Assembly (NCBI GenBank): GCA_002083655.1
Contig: MSXR01000003.1
Span: 62,001-126,000, forward strand
Direction of reading: 5' to 3'
Length of the DNA stretch: 64,000 nucleotides
Origin: Proteobacteria bacterium ST_bin14
GTDB lineage: Bacteria; Pseudomonadota; Alphaproteobacteria; Sphingomonadales; Sphingomonadaceae
The notes under the pieces are model-generated. The model did no database searches. It saw only the letters and a list, made by a program, of their open reading frames with translations, and had not been told where the DNA came from. Below are positions 52,657 to 60,330 of the stretch, piece after piece. Position 1 is the first letter of the stretch, and each line of letters begins with the position of its first letter. The translations under genes and the position numbers were made by a program.

Positions 52657-53226
52657 CTAAAGCCCCGCGTTCAGGAATTGCGCGCGTAGGTTCTGGAGTA
52701 CCCGGCCTGATACCGGGGCCAGATCGCGGGCGTGTTTGCCGCGGCGCAGGCGATCACGGTCTTTGCTGGATGGCTCGACCCGCTGTACGCGGACGCGGGC
52801 GAGACCCTGGGTTTTTACTCCCAGAAGTTCCGCTGCGCCGCGCGACAAATCGATAATGCGTTTTGACGCACCGAAAGGGCCGCGATCATTAATCCGCACC
52901 AGAATGCGCCGCCCGGTATCGAGCGCGGTTACCTCAACATAGGTGGGTAGCGGCAGCGTTCGGTGCGCCGCGGTGATCCATTCCGGGCGAAATCGCTCAC
53001 CAAGCGACGTCACATTGCCGCTTTCGCTGCCATACCAGCTGGCATAGCCCAGCATGTCATACCCCGGATCGGCTTCGGGGACATAGGTGGTGCCGCGTAT
53101 TTTATACGGCTTGCCGATTTTGACCGGGGTATCGCTGACCGGGCGAACATTGCCGCCCGCGCACGCCGATAGCAGCAGCGCGAGTGCGCCTGCACCTGCC
53201 AGTCGTGATCCCCCGAGCCGCCTCAT
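52657..53226 (-). CDS. rlpA: RlpA-type septal lytic transglycosylase lipoprotein
   Basis: RlpA cleaves denuded glycan strands at the division septum. The 189-residue product is a lipoprotein (LALLLSAC, cysteine near residue 22). The double-psi beta barrel covers about 55-150: LGYASWYGSESGNVTSLGERF, TAAHRTLPLPTYVEVTALDTGRRILVRINDRGPF and IIDLSRGAAELLGV. There is no C-terminal SPOR domain; instead a basic tail rich in Arg and Lys ends the protein, which is common in alphaproteobacterial forms. Confidence 0.92.
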   Translation of the reverse strand: MRRLGGSRLAGAGALALLLSACAGGNVRPVSDTPVKIGKPYKIRGTTYVPEADPGYDMLGYASWYGSESGNVTSLGERFRPEWITAAHRTLPLPTYVEVTALDTGRRILVRINDRGPFGASKRIIDLSRGAAELLGVKTQGLARVRVQRVEPSSKDRDRLRRGKHARDLAPVSGRVLQNLRAQFLNAGL

Positions 53227-53267
53227 CCGCGCGACGCTAAAGCGAAACGATCCAAATGGGAATCGCC

Positions 53268-54428
53268 TTAGATCACTTGCGCGCGGTTTTCGTCGCGGTG
53301 TTTTTTCAGATATTTCATGAACGGGGTGCCGCCCGTGCCGACATCGGGATCGTTGCCGGCGGCGTTTGATGCCTGTTTGTTGATATAGCTGGCGGCATAT
53401 TCGAGATGGCGGCTGCGGAACCGCGCGACCTGTTCAACGCAGGCGTTGAACGCGTCCTTCAGCGATTGGTGCTGGGTGCGGGCAAAATCGCGCAAATGGC
53501 TGGCGGCCTGCATATCTTCGATGAACATACGGTGCTGGCGCGGGCGATAATGGTGCAATTCCGCCAGGAAGGCGCGCAGATCATCGGTGGTGTGGGTGAC
53601 CTGAAACAGCGCGTCCATGCTGGGCACGATGGAGCTTTGCGATCCGGTTTGCCCGCGCAGCGCCTGCGGCTTGCCGCCATATTGTGCGACACCTTCATAG
53701 ATCAGCCCGTCGGGCATGGCCGGGTTGTTCTTCCAGCCGTTGATGTACGGGCGGACGCGGTTGAAATAGATATACGGGTCGCATTTCTCCACCATGCGGT
53801 CGAAAATCGCGTTTATCTCATCCCATACCGCGTTCATCTCAATCAGCAGCGCCTCGCAGCGGGGGGCATCGCCTGCATCGCTGGCGCGGACCAGATCGAC
53901 GCCCAACGCCAGCGCACGACCCGCCACCGCCTCAATCGCGACATGCACCAGCACGAACCAGTTTTCATCCTGCCCACCGGCAAAATGCTGGTCCATCACC
54001 AGATTTTCGAGCGTGATTGGGCCCGCCTTGTCGAGCCGGAACCAGTTGTCGAGCACATAGCCGGCATAGTTCATCACCGGCGGAAAGCCGATCGCGTCGG
54101 ACAGGGCGACAAAGGGCAAAGCGAGGTTGGCGGGCAGGGTGGTGATCGCGGTCGGCTCCCCCCACACATAGGCCTGGACGAGGAAGGAATAGCGCACCAT
54201 CGCCACGCCAATCGCGGCGGTATCGCCGGTGGCGATCAGCGCGTCATAATCGGGGATCGGCAGCGCCCCCAGCCAGTGGCGGATGCGCCCGGTGGTGACG
54301 AGGCCAGACAGCATGGCGGCGGCGTCTTCGATGTCGGCGAAATCATCAGGCAGCACCACCTCGTCAATTTCAGCGGCCGACAGAAATCCCCGGTCGCGCG
54401 ACAGGCCATAATGGCTCAGGTCATGCAT
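53268..54428 (-). CDS. Indoleamine 2,3-dioxygenase-like heme protein
   Basis: The 386-residue product matches the indoleamine 2,3-dioxygenase family, which opens the tryptophan indole ring to N-formylkynurenine with heme and O2. Visible features are RIRHWLGALP, YVWGEPTAITTLPANLALPFVALS, NWFRLDKAGPITLENL, and the C-terminal heme segment FRSRHLEYAASYI with proximal His341, followed by GTGGTPFM. The last motif is diagnostic for the family. No kynurenine-pathway genes lie near. The related PrnB also has this fold, so the exact reaction is open. Confidence 0.85.
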   Translation of the reverse strand: MHDLSHYGLSRDRGFLSAAEIDEVVLPDDFADIEDAAAMLSGLVTTGRIRHWLGALPIPDYDALIATGDTAAIGVAMVRYSFLVQAYVWGEPTAITTLPANLALPFVALSDAIGFPPVMNYAGYVLDNWFRLDKAGPITLENLVMDQHFAGGQDENWFVLVHVAIEAVAGRALALGVDLVRASDAGDAPRCEALLIEMNAVWDEINAIFDRMVEKCDPYIYFNRVRPYINGWKNNPAMPDGLIYEGVAQYGGKPQALRGQTGSQSSIVPSMDALFQVTHTTDDLRAFLAELHHYRPRQHRMFIEDMQAASHLRDFARTQHQSLKDAFNACVEQVARFRSRHLEYAASYINKQASNAAGNDPDVGTGGTPFMKYLKKHRDENRAQVI

Positions 54429-54503
54429 GATATTGGCCCCTCAAACTGGTTTCATTTGAAACCACGTTAGCCGGTGTATCACGATGACGCCAGCGGGTGC
54501 GGG

Positions 54504-54965
54504 CTACGCGAACGGCAAAATACTCTCATACTGCGCCAGCGGCGGCGCGCCGGGCACGCGGGCACCGATGCGCAGCAAATAGGCGTGGCGGACGATTTCT
54601 GCCTGCTGCTCAATCCCGTAACGCACCAATGGCTGGCCGGGCTTGATCGCATAATCATAGCGCGCAAACGGCAACCGGCGCAGCGGCAGGAAAATGCCCG
54701 TCTGGTGCTGCCAGACATGCGTCATTTCATGGATGAACAGCCCCTGCGCATCGCGGTTTCCCGCGGCAAAATCATCGCAGTACCGGCAGCCCTTGGGATG
54801 GAAATGCATGTTACCGCGCGGGGCCATAACCGTCTCACGCGGCTGGAAAAATGCCCATTTGCGCTGGATGATCCGAACCGGTGCATAATTGATTGCGGTG
54901 CCGAACACGCTTTTTGCCAGCGTGATTTCCCCGGCAGTCAGCGGCCTGCCGGGCGATACGGCCAT
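54504..54965 (-). CDS. Vgr-related protein with metallopeptidase-like HExxH
   Basis: This 153-residue protein contains FIHEMTHVWQHQTG near residues 78-91, a HExxH zinc-binding motif of the form seen in eCIS-core/DUF4157-like proteins, preceded by HFHPKGCRYCDDFA. I recognise it as the protein commonly named Vgr-related in sphingomonads, although no VgrG spike or secretion gene is near. There is no signal peptide. Peptidase activity is not certain because a third zinc ligand is not obvious. The gene starts 3 bp after the PCuAC gene and is probably co-transcribed with it. Confidence 0.7.
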   Translation of the reverse strand: MAVSPGRPLTAGEITLAKSVFGTAINYAPVRIIQRKWAFFQPRETVMAPRGNMHFHPKGCRYCDDFAAGNRDAQGLFIHEMTHVWQHQTGIFLPLRRLPFARYDYAIKPGQPLVRYGIEQQAEIVRHAYLLRIGARVPGAPPLAQYESILPFA

Positions 54966-54968
54966 GGC

Positions 54969-55409
54969 TTACTGCTTCGGCGCGGGGTCGCCCGCGGCGA
55001 TGACGGGGGCGTCATATTCAATCTTCACATTATTGGAGAAGGTGAAGATCAGCATCATCTTGCCACCCGGCTTGATGCTGGGGTTGATGGTGAACAGCAT
55101 CACATGCCGGCCGCCCGGCGCGAATTTTAGCTCGGCACTGGCGCTGACGGGCACGTCCTTGATCGGGGCCATCGATGCCATCGATCCGCTCATCATGCTT
55201 TCGTGTAGTTCGGTTTTGATGACGCTGGGCGCGGTTACGCTGATCAGGCGCGTATCGGTGTCGCCGCCGTGCAACGTGAAATAGGCGACGCCGGGGTTGC
55301 CCGCCACCGCAGGCAAGCGCACATAACCCTTGTCGACATAGAGTTGAGCAGGCTGGCTGCAGGCACTCAACGCCAGTGCCGTTGCGCCCAGGGTAATCAT
55401 CACTCGCAT
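54969..55409 (-). CDS. PCu(A)C periplasmic copper chaperone lipoprotein
   Basis: This 146-residue lipoprotein (LALSAC, cysteine near residue 17) has the PCuAC domain, which binds Cu(I) through an H-x10-M-x21-H-x-M pattern. Here LHESMMSGSMASM and GGRHVMLF carry the His and Met ligands. Such proteins deliver copper to the CuA site of cytochrome c oxidase. The start ATG 55409 follows AGGAAAG; a GTG at 55415 is in frame but less likely. Confidence 0.9.
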   Translation of the reverse strand: MRVMITLGATALALSACSQPAQLYVDKGYVRLPAVAGNPGVAYFTLHGGDTDTRLISVTAPSVIKTELHESMMSGSMASMAPIKDVPVSASAELKFAPGGRHVMLFTINPSIKPGGKMMLIFTFSNNVKIEYDAPVIAAGDPAPKQ

Positions 55410-55495
55410 CGTCACTCTTTCCTAGCTTGCCCGATGTTCGGTCCGATACCCGGCCCACACTGGGATAAACGCTGCACTTCTAGAAAGGTCGCAAT

Positions 55496-55523
55496 CTTGC
55501 GGCAAGCAAAAGCCCACCTATAT
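55496..55523 (+). promoter_or_regulatory. RpoH (sigma-32) type heat-shock promoter of dnaK-dnaJ
   Basis: CTTG at 55496-55499 and CCTATAT at 55517-55523 are separated by exactly 17 bases, an exact fit to the alphaproteobacterial RpoH consensus CTTG-N17-CYTATNT. The dnaK ATG lies 76 bases beyond the -10 box. No CIRCE operator is present, so HrcA is unlikely to act here directly. Confidence 0.75.
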
Positions 55524-55599
55524 CGCCTTCAACGATGCGGCGAAGCGGGGGGCTTTGCCGTGAGGGCATTCATTCAACTGGTAAGGGCCGAACACCACC

Positions 55600-57504
55600 A
55601 TGGCTAAAGTAATCGGAATTGATCTGGGTACCACCAACAGCTGCGTGTCAGTGATGGAGGGCGGCAAGCCCAAGGTAATCGAAAACGCAGAAGGCGCGCG
55701 GACCACGCCGTCGATCGTCGCTTTTGCCAAGGATGGCGAGCGGCTGGTCGGCCAGCCGGCCAAGCGCCAGGCGGTCACCAACCCCGAAAACACCGTGTTC
55801 GCTGTAAAGCGCCTGATCGGCCGCCGTTTTGATGATCCGATCACCAAGAAGGACACCGAACTGGTCCCCTATCACATTGTGAAGGGCCCGAATGGCGACG
55901 CCTGGGTAAAGGCGGGCGGCGAGGATTATTCGCCAGCGCAGATTTCTGCCTTCACGCTGCAAAAGATGAAGGAAACCGCCGAGAGCTATCTGGGCGAAAC
56001 CGTGACGCAGGCGGTGATCACCGTGCCGGCATATTTCAACGACGCGCAACGCCAGGCAACCAAGGATGCCGGCAAGATCGCGGGCCTTGAAGTGCTGCGC
56101 ATCATCAACGAACCAACAGCGGCAGCGCTGGCTTATGGGCTTGAGAAGCAGGACGGCAAGACGATCGCGGTTTACGATCTTGGCGGCGGCACGTTCGACA
56201 TTTCGATCCTGGAAATCGGCGACGGCGTGTTCGAAGTGAAGGCCACCAATGGCGATACTTTCCTGGGCGGCGAAGATTTCGACAACAAGCTGTTGAACTT
56301 TCTGGCGGAGGATTTCCGCAAGGCCGAAGGCATCGACCTGACCAAGGACAAGCTGGCGCTTCAGCGGCTGAAGGAAGGTGCTGAAAAGGCCAAGATCGAG
56401 CTGTCATCGGCAGCATCGACTGAGGTGAACCTGCCCTTCATCACCGCTGACCAGAATGGCCCGAAGCATTTGGTGAAGGCGATTACGCGTTCGGATCTTG
56501 AGCGGCTCGTCGAAGACCTGATCCAGCGCACGCTGGAGCCTTGCCGTAAGGCGATGGCCGATGCGGGTGTAAAGGCAGCGCAGATTGACGAGGTCGTTCT
56601 TGTCGGCGGCATGACGCGCATGCCCAAGGTGCGCCAGGTCGTGAAGGAATTTTTCGGCAAGGAACCGCATTCCGGCGTCAACCCCGATGAAGTCGTGGCC
56701 ATGGGTGCCGCGATTCAGGCGGGCGTCCTGCAGGGCGACGTGAAGGACGTTCTGCTGCTCGACGTAACCCCGCTGTCGCTGGGCATCGAAACGCTGGGCG
56801 GGGTGTTCACCCGCATGATTGATCGCAACACGACGATCCCGACCAAGAAGAGCCAGACCTATTCGACCGCTGATGACAATCAGCAGGCGGTGACGATCCG
56901 GGTGTTCCAGGGCGAGCGCGAAATGGCCGCGGACAACAAGATGCTCGGCCAGTTCGATCTGGTTGGCATTCCGCCTGCACCACGCGGTGTGCCGCAGATT
57001 GAAGTGACGTTTGATATTGACGCAAACGGCATCGTTAACGTGTCCGCACGCGACAAGGGCACTGGCAAGGAACAGCAGATCCGTATCCAGGCCTCTGGTG
57101 GCCTGTCGGACCGCGACATCGAGCAGATGGTGCGCGATGCCGAACAATTTGCCGAGGAAGACAAGAAGCGGCGCGAGGCGGCAGAAGCCAAGAACAATGC
57201 CGAATCGCTGATCCACACCACCGAACGCCAGATTGCCGAGAATGGCGACAAGGTTGACGCGGCGCTGAAGGGCGAGATCGAGGCGGCGATTGCCGAGGCC
57301 AAGACAGCCGTTGAAAGCGGCGATCCTGAAGCGATGAAGGATAAGTCCAATGCGCTGACGCAGGTCGCGATGAAGCTTGGCCAGGCCATCTATGAAAAGC
57401 AGGCTGCCGCTGAAGCTTCACCTGGTGCAGAAGCAGCACCCGAAGCCGCTGCAGAAGACGTGGTTGATGCCGAATTCTCGGAAGTCGACGACACCAAGGC
57501 GTAA
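55600..57504 (+). CDS. dnaK: Chaperone DnaK (Hsp70)
   Basis: DnaK is the ATP-dependent Hsp70 chaperone that folds new and stress-damaged proteins. The 634-residue product has the phosphate-1 motif VIGIDLGTTNSCVSV at the N-terminus, IAVYDLGGGTFDISI near 190, VLVGGMTRMPKVRQVV near 330, the linker VLLLDVTPLSLG near 385 and an Ala/Glu-rich end terminating in VVDAEFSEVDD, close to the usual EEVD-like end. It heads a dnaK-dnaJ operon under a heat-shock promoter. GrpE is encoded separately at 12788. Confidence 0.98.
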   Translation: MAKVIGIDLGTTNSCVSVMEGGKPKVIENAEGARTTPSIVAFAKDGERLVGQPAKRQAVTNPENTVFAVKRLIGRRFDDPITKKDTELVPYHIVKGPNGDAWVKAGGEDYSPAQISAFTLQKMKETAESYLGETVTQAVITVPAYFNDAQRQATKDAGKIAGLEVLRIINEPTAAALAYGLEKQDGKTIAVYDLGGGTFDISILEIGDGVFEVKATNGDTFLGGEDFDNKLLNFLAEDFRKAEGIDLTKDKLALQRLKEGAEKAKIELSSAASTEVNLPFITADQNGPKHLVKAITRSDLERLVEDLIQRTLEPCRKAMADAGVKAAQIDEVVLVGGMTRMPKVRQVVKEFFGKEPHSGVNPDEVVAMGAAIQAGVLQGDVKDVLLLDVTPLSLGIETLGGVFTRMIDRNTTIPTKKSQTYSTADDNQQAVTIRVFQGEREMAADNKMLGQFDLVGIPPAPRGVPQIEVTFDIDANGIVNVSARDKGTGKEQQIRIQASGGLSDRDIEQMVRDAEQFAEEDKKRREAAEAKNNAESLIHTTERQIAENGDKVDAALKGEIEAAIAEAKTAVESGDPEAMKDKSNALTQVAMKLGQAIYEKQAAAEASPGAEAAPEAAAEDVVDAEFSEVDDTKA

Positions 57505-57523
57505 CTAATGCTGCACGCAAGCC

Positions 57524-57549
57524 GTTACCCCCGCTTTTGCTGGGGTGAC
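57524..57549. repeat. Palindrome between dnaK and dnaJ
   Basis: GTTACCCCCGC (57524-57534) and GCTGGGGTGAC (57539-57549) form a near-perfect hairpin with a four-base T loop in the 68-bp gap. It may reduce read-through or stabilise the dnaK message end, giving less DnaJ than DnaK. Confidence 0.6.
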
Positions 57550-57572
57550 GGCGGGCGGGGCGGGGGCCAAGC

Positions 57573-58703
57573 ATGACCACCGAAATTGATTTTTACGAAC
57601 TGCTGGAATGCGAACGCGGCGCAGACGATGCGACGCTGAAATCGGCTTATCGCAAGCTGGCAATGAAATATCACCCGGATCGCAACGCCGGATGCAAGGA
57701 TTCCGAAGGTCGCTTCAAGGCGATTTCGGAAGCCTATGACGTCTTGAAAGATCCGCAGAAGCGCGCGGCCTATGACCGGTTCGGCCATGCGGCGTTCCGC
57801 CAGGGTGGTGGCCATCCGGGCGGCGCTGCCGGCGATGATTTCGGCGCGTTCAGCGATATATTTGAAAATATCTTTGGCGAATTCATGGGTGGCGGTCGCG
57901 GCGGCGGCGGTGGTCGCCAGGCGGCACGGCGCGGCGCGGATCTGCGCTATGACATGGAGATTTCGCTGGAGGATGCCTTTAACGGCAAATCGAGCGAGAT
58001 TACCGTCGACGTATCGGGCCTGTGCGACAGTTGTTCAGGTACGGGCGCGCGACCGGGCACCAGTGCCAAGGGCTGCAATACCTGTGGCGGCCACGGCAAG
58101 GTGCGCGCTCAACAGGGATTTTTCGTGGTGGAGCGCACTTGCCCGTCGTGCCACGGCGCAGGCCAGGTGATCGCCGACCCTTGCCCCAGCTGTCGCGGCG
58201 ATGGCCGGATCGACAAGACCAAGACGCTGACCGTCAACATTCCGCCCGGCGTGGATGAGGGCACCCGCGTCCGCCTGAGCGGTGAGGGCGAGGCGGGCGC
58301 GCGCGGCGCGCCGTCGGGCGATCTTTATATCTTCCTGCACATCACCCGCCACGCCATCTTTGAACGCGATGGGACGACGCTGTTCGCGCGCGCGCCCATC
58401 AGCTTTTCAACCGCCGCGCTGGGCGGTGAAATCGTGATTCCGGGGCCTGACGGCGCGCATCACAATATCCGCATCGCGCCCGGCACGCAAAGCGGCCGGG
58501 AACTTCGCCAGCGTGGCGCGGGGATGCCGGTGCTGCAGGGGCGGGGGCGCGGCGATCTGGTCGTGCGGATTGAGGTGGAAACGCCCACCAAGCTTTCAGC
58601 GCGCCAGCGCGAGCTGCTGGAGGAATTCCGTGCGACGGAAACCGGCCAGGAAAGTCCGCAATCAAGTGGGTTCTTCGCCAAGCTAAAGGGTGCCTGGGGG
58701 TAA
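57573..58703 (+). CDS. dnaJ: Co-chaperone DnaJ
   Basis: DnaJ delivers substrates to DnaK and stimulates its ATPase. The 376-residue product has the J domain with HPD (YHPDRNAG near residue 30), a Gly/Phe-rich linker (about 75-115), four CxxCxGxG-type zinc repeats (CDSCSGTGA, CNTCGGHGK, CPSCHGAG, CPSCRGDG) between about 145 and 215, and the C-terminal client-binding domain. It is a type I DnaJ. It lies 68 bp after dnaK. Confidence 0.97.
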   Translation: MTTEIDFYELLECERGADDATLKSAYRKLAMKYHPDRNAGCKDSEGRFKAISEAYDVLKDPQKRAAYDRFGHAAFRQGGGHPGGAAGDDFGAFSDIFENIFGEFMGGGRGGGGGRQAARRGADLRYDMEISLEDAFNGKSSEITVDVSGLCDSCSGTGARPGTSAKGCNTCGGHGKVRAQQGFFVVERTCPSCHGAGQVIADPCPSCRGDGRIDKTKTLTVNIPPGVDEGTRVRLSGEGEAGARGAPSGDLYIFLHITRHAIFERDGTTLFARAPISFSTAALGGEIVIPGPDGAHHNIRIAPGTQSGRELRQRGAGMPVLQGRGRGDLVVRIEVETPTKLSARQRELLEEFRATETGQESPQSSGFFAKLKGAWG

Positions 58704-58757
58704 GGGCTGCTGCAAGCCGGGCGCCGCATACCCATTTTGGGCTGTTTGTGCTCCCGA

Positions 58758-58776
58758 TCAGCCGTTTTGCGGCTGA
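58758..58776 (+). terminator. Hairpin after dnaJ, possible terminator
   Basis: TCAGCCG at 58758-58764 pairs perfectly with CGGCTGA at 58770-58776 around TTTTG, 55 bases after the dnaJ stop. No T-run follows, so termination is uncertain. Confidence 0.4.
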
Positions 58777-58865
58777 GCGGTCCGACATTAACCTTAGCGT
58801 GATGCGTTTCGTAAACCCGGTATGTTTTATGCCAACGCTTAGTTTGTTTTACTAAGTGGTGGGCA

Positions 58866-60026
58866 ATGCGGATGAAATTCGGATCATCGAGGGATTCTGA
58901 CAGTCTGTTGCAGGGCGAGTGGCGGCAGCCGGGTACGGCCAGCCCGGTCGCACCCGATGGCAAACGCCCGGCGGTGCGGCGCACGCTGGGGCCGGCGGCG
59001 CTTCACCTGGGCGCGCGCCGGGCATCGGTGGCGCAGGAACGCAATCGTGCTCGTGACATTGTCACAACCGCCAAACAGCAACTCGCCAGTGCATATGATG
59101 ATGTCCGGTTTGGCCGGGGGCTTGATGTCGACAAGCTGTGGCCGTTGGTGAGCAGCATTCAGGCATCGATTTCACGCCACCCCAGCGCCGTGATGGGCGT
59201 AACGCGGCTGAAAGATCGCCACGAATATACCTATGTCCATTCAGTTGCGGTTTGTGGCCTGATGATCAGCCTTGCGCGACAGATGGGGCTCGACCCTGCG
59301 CTGCATCGCGAACTCGGTCTTGCCGGAATGCTGCACGATATCGGCAAGGCGCGCGTGCCGACGATGCTGCTCGACAAGCCCGGCCAGTTGACGCTGGAAG
59401 AGCGCGATATTGTTCGCAATCATCCCTATTGGGGTTTTGATCTGCTGACCAAAGGAGACCAGCTGCTAGGGTCGGACCAGCGGTTGTCGCCAATTGTGGT
59501 CGATGTGTGCCTGCACCATCACGAACGGATCGACGGCACCGGCTATCCCGATCAGCAGCAGGGCGAGCAGATCTCTGTCTATGCGCGGATGGCAGCGATT
59601 TGCGACATTTATGACGCGATGACATCTGCGCGCGTTTACAAAGCGGCTTCATCGCCCGCAGAGGTGCTGGAATATCTGGTGGCCAATCCCGGTAAGGTGG
59701 ATGCTGATATTCTGCGCACATTTTCGGTGATGATCGGCATTTTTCCGGTTGGATCGCTCGTGCGCTTGCAGAGCAACCGGCTGGCGGTGGTGCTCGATGA
59801 GGCTGATGACGACGCCATCGGCCCGGCCGTCTGCCCCTTTTTCTGCATCCAGACCCGGCAATCCTTGCCGCTGCGCAGGACCGCACCGGGGCTCGACCCG
59901 ATCGTTGGTATTGAGCTGCCGAGCCGCTGGAACTTGCTGTGCTGGCCCGAAACCCGGTCGGCGATTCTGGCGCAATTCAGTGAAGAGGCGCTTGGCAGTG
60001 GCAGCGACATGGAAGATCTCGGCTGA
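58866..60026 (+). CDS. HD-GYP domain cyclic-di-GMP phosphodiesterase
   Basis: HD-GYP proteins degrade cyclic di-GMP and so promote motility over biofilm. The 386-residue product has the HD residues H157-D158 in MLHDIGK, upstream H125 in YVHSVAVC, H186, CLHHHERIDGTGYPD with the GYP triad at 226-228, and CDIYDAMTSARVYKAA. All metal ligands are intact, so it should be active. The N-terminal 110 residues are basic and lack a recognised sensor domain. It follows dnaJ but probably has its own promoter in the AT-rich 58780-58860 segment. The first of two near ATGs is chosen. Confidence 0.92.
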   Translation: MRMKFGSSRDSDSLLQGEWRQPGTASPVAPDGKRPAVRRTLGPAALHLGARRASVAQERNRARDIVTTAKQQLASAYDDVRFGRGLDVDKLWPLVSSIQASISRHPSAVMGVTRLKDRHEYTYVHSVAVCGLMISLARQMGLDPALHRELGLAGMLHDIGKARVPTMLLDKPGQLTLEERDIVRNHPYWGFDLLTKGDQLLGSDQRLSPIVVDVCLHHHERIDGTGYPDQQQGEQISVYARMAAICDIYDAMTSARVYKAASSPAEVLEYLVANPGKVDADILRTFSVMIGIFPVGSLVRLQSNRLAVVLDEADDDAIGPAVCPFFCIQTRQSLPLRRTAPGLDPIVGIELPSRWNLLCWPETRSAILAQFSEEALGSGSDMEDLG

Positions 60027-60330
60027 ATGCCAGGCGCGATCAGCGCCGCCGCGATAATAGCTGTTGCCGCCGCTTGCCGCCCTTGGCCGCCCCCTTGCGG
60101 CATGTGCAGTGACCGGGGGGCGGCGGTTGGTGGATCAGAGGATCAGGATCGCCCCGATCACTAACGCCTGAGCTGCAATGGCCACAACGCCTGTGGCGAC
60201 GGCTTCAAAGCTACGCATGGTTTAGTCTCCAACGCCGGATCATTCCGGCACCGTTCAGATGGAGATTATTACGCAGTCACGCAATTTTATTACGCGTAAT
60301 CGTGATTGCGCCCCACGCAATTCGCTTGCC
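60027..60330. other. Gap holding a short ORF and an AT-rich repeat-containing segment
   Basis: This 304-bp gap between HD-GYP and purB contains the 27-residue ORF at 60135-60218 on the minus strand. Upstream of it, 60260-60315 is unusually AT-rich with repeated TTACGC and CGCAAT motifs and a TTACGCGTAA palindrome near 60291-60300; this probably holds its promoter or an operator. The GC-rich part 60040-60130 shows nothing further. Confidence 0.5.
60135..60218 (-). CDS. 27-residue predicted membrane microprotein
   Basis: The frame from ATG 60218 to TGA 60135 encodes MRSFEAVATGVVAIAAQALV and then IGAILIL. A GGAG ribosome site lies eight bases before the start. The sequence is a single hydrophobic helix after a short charged end, the pattern of bacterial membrane microproteins. 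I recall similar short MR-[FY]-E peptides in sphingomonads but cannot verify a family. The frame is too short for standard gene callers. Confidence 0.5.
   Translation of the reverse strand: MRSFEAVATGVVAIAAQALVIGAILIL

Noticed and set aside
52483..52689. 68-codon plus-strand frame between the protease module and rlpA
   Set aside because: It lacks a ribosome site, overlaps the end of rlpA and has no domain.
54504..54965. Considered a type VI secretion spike because of the Vgr name
   Set aside because: The protein is far too short for VgrG and no secretion genes are nearby; only the HExxH motif is supported.
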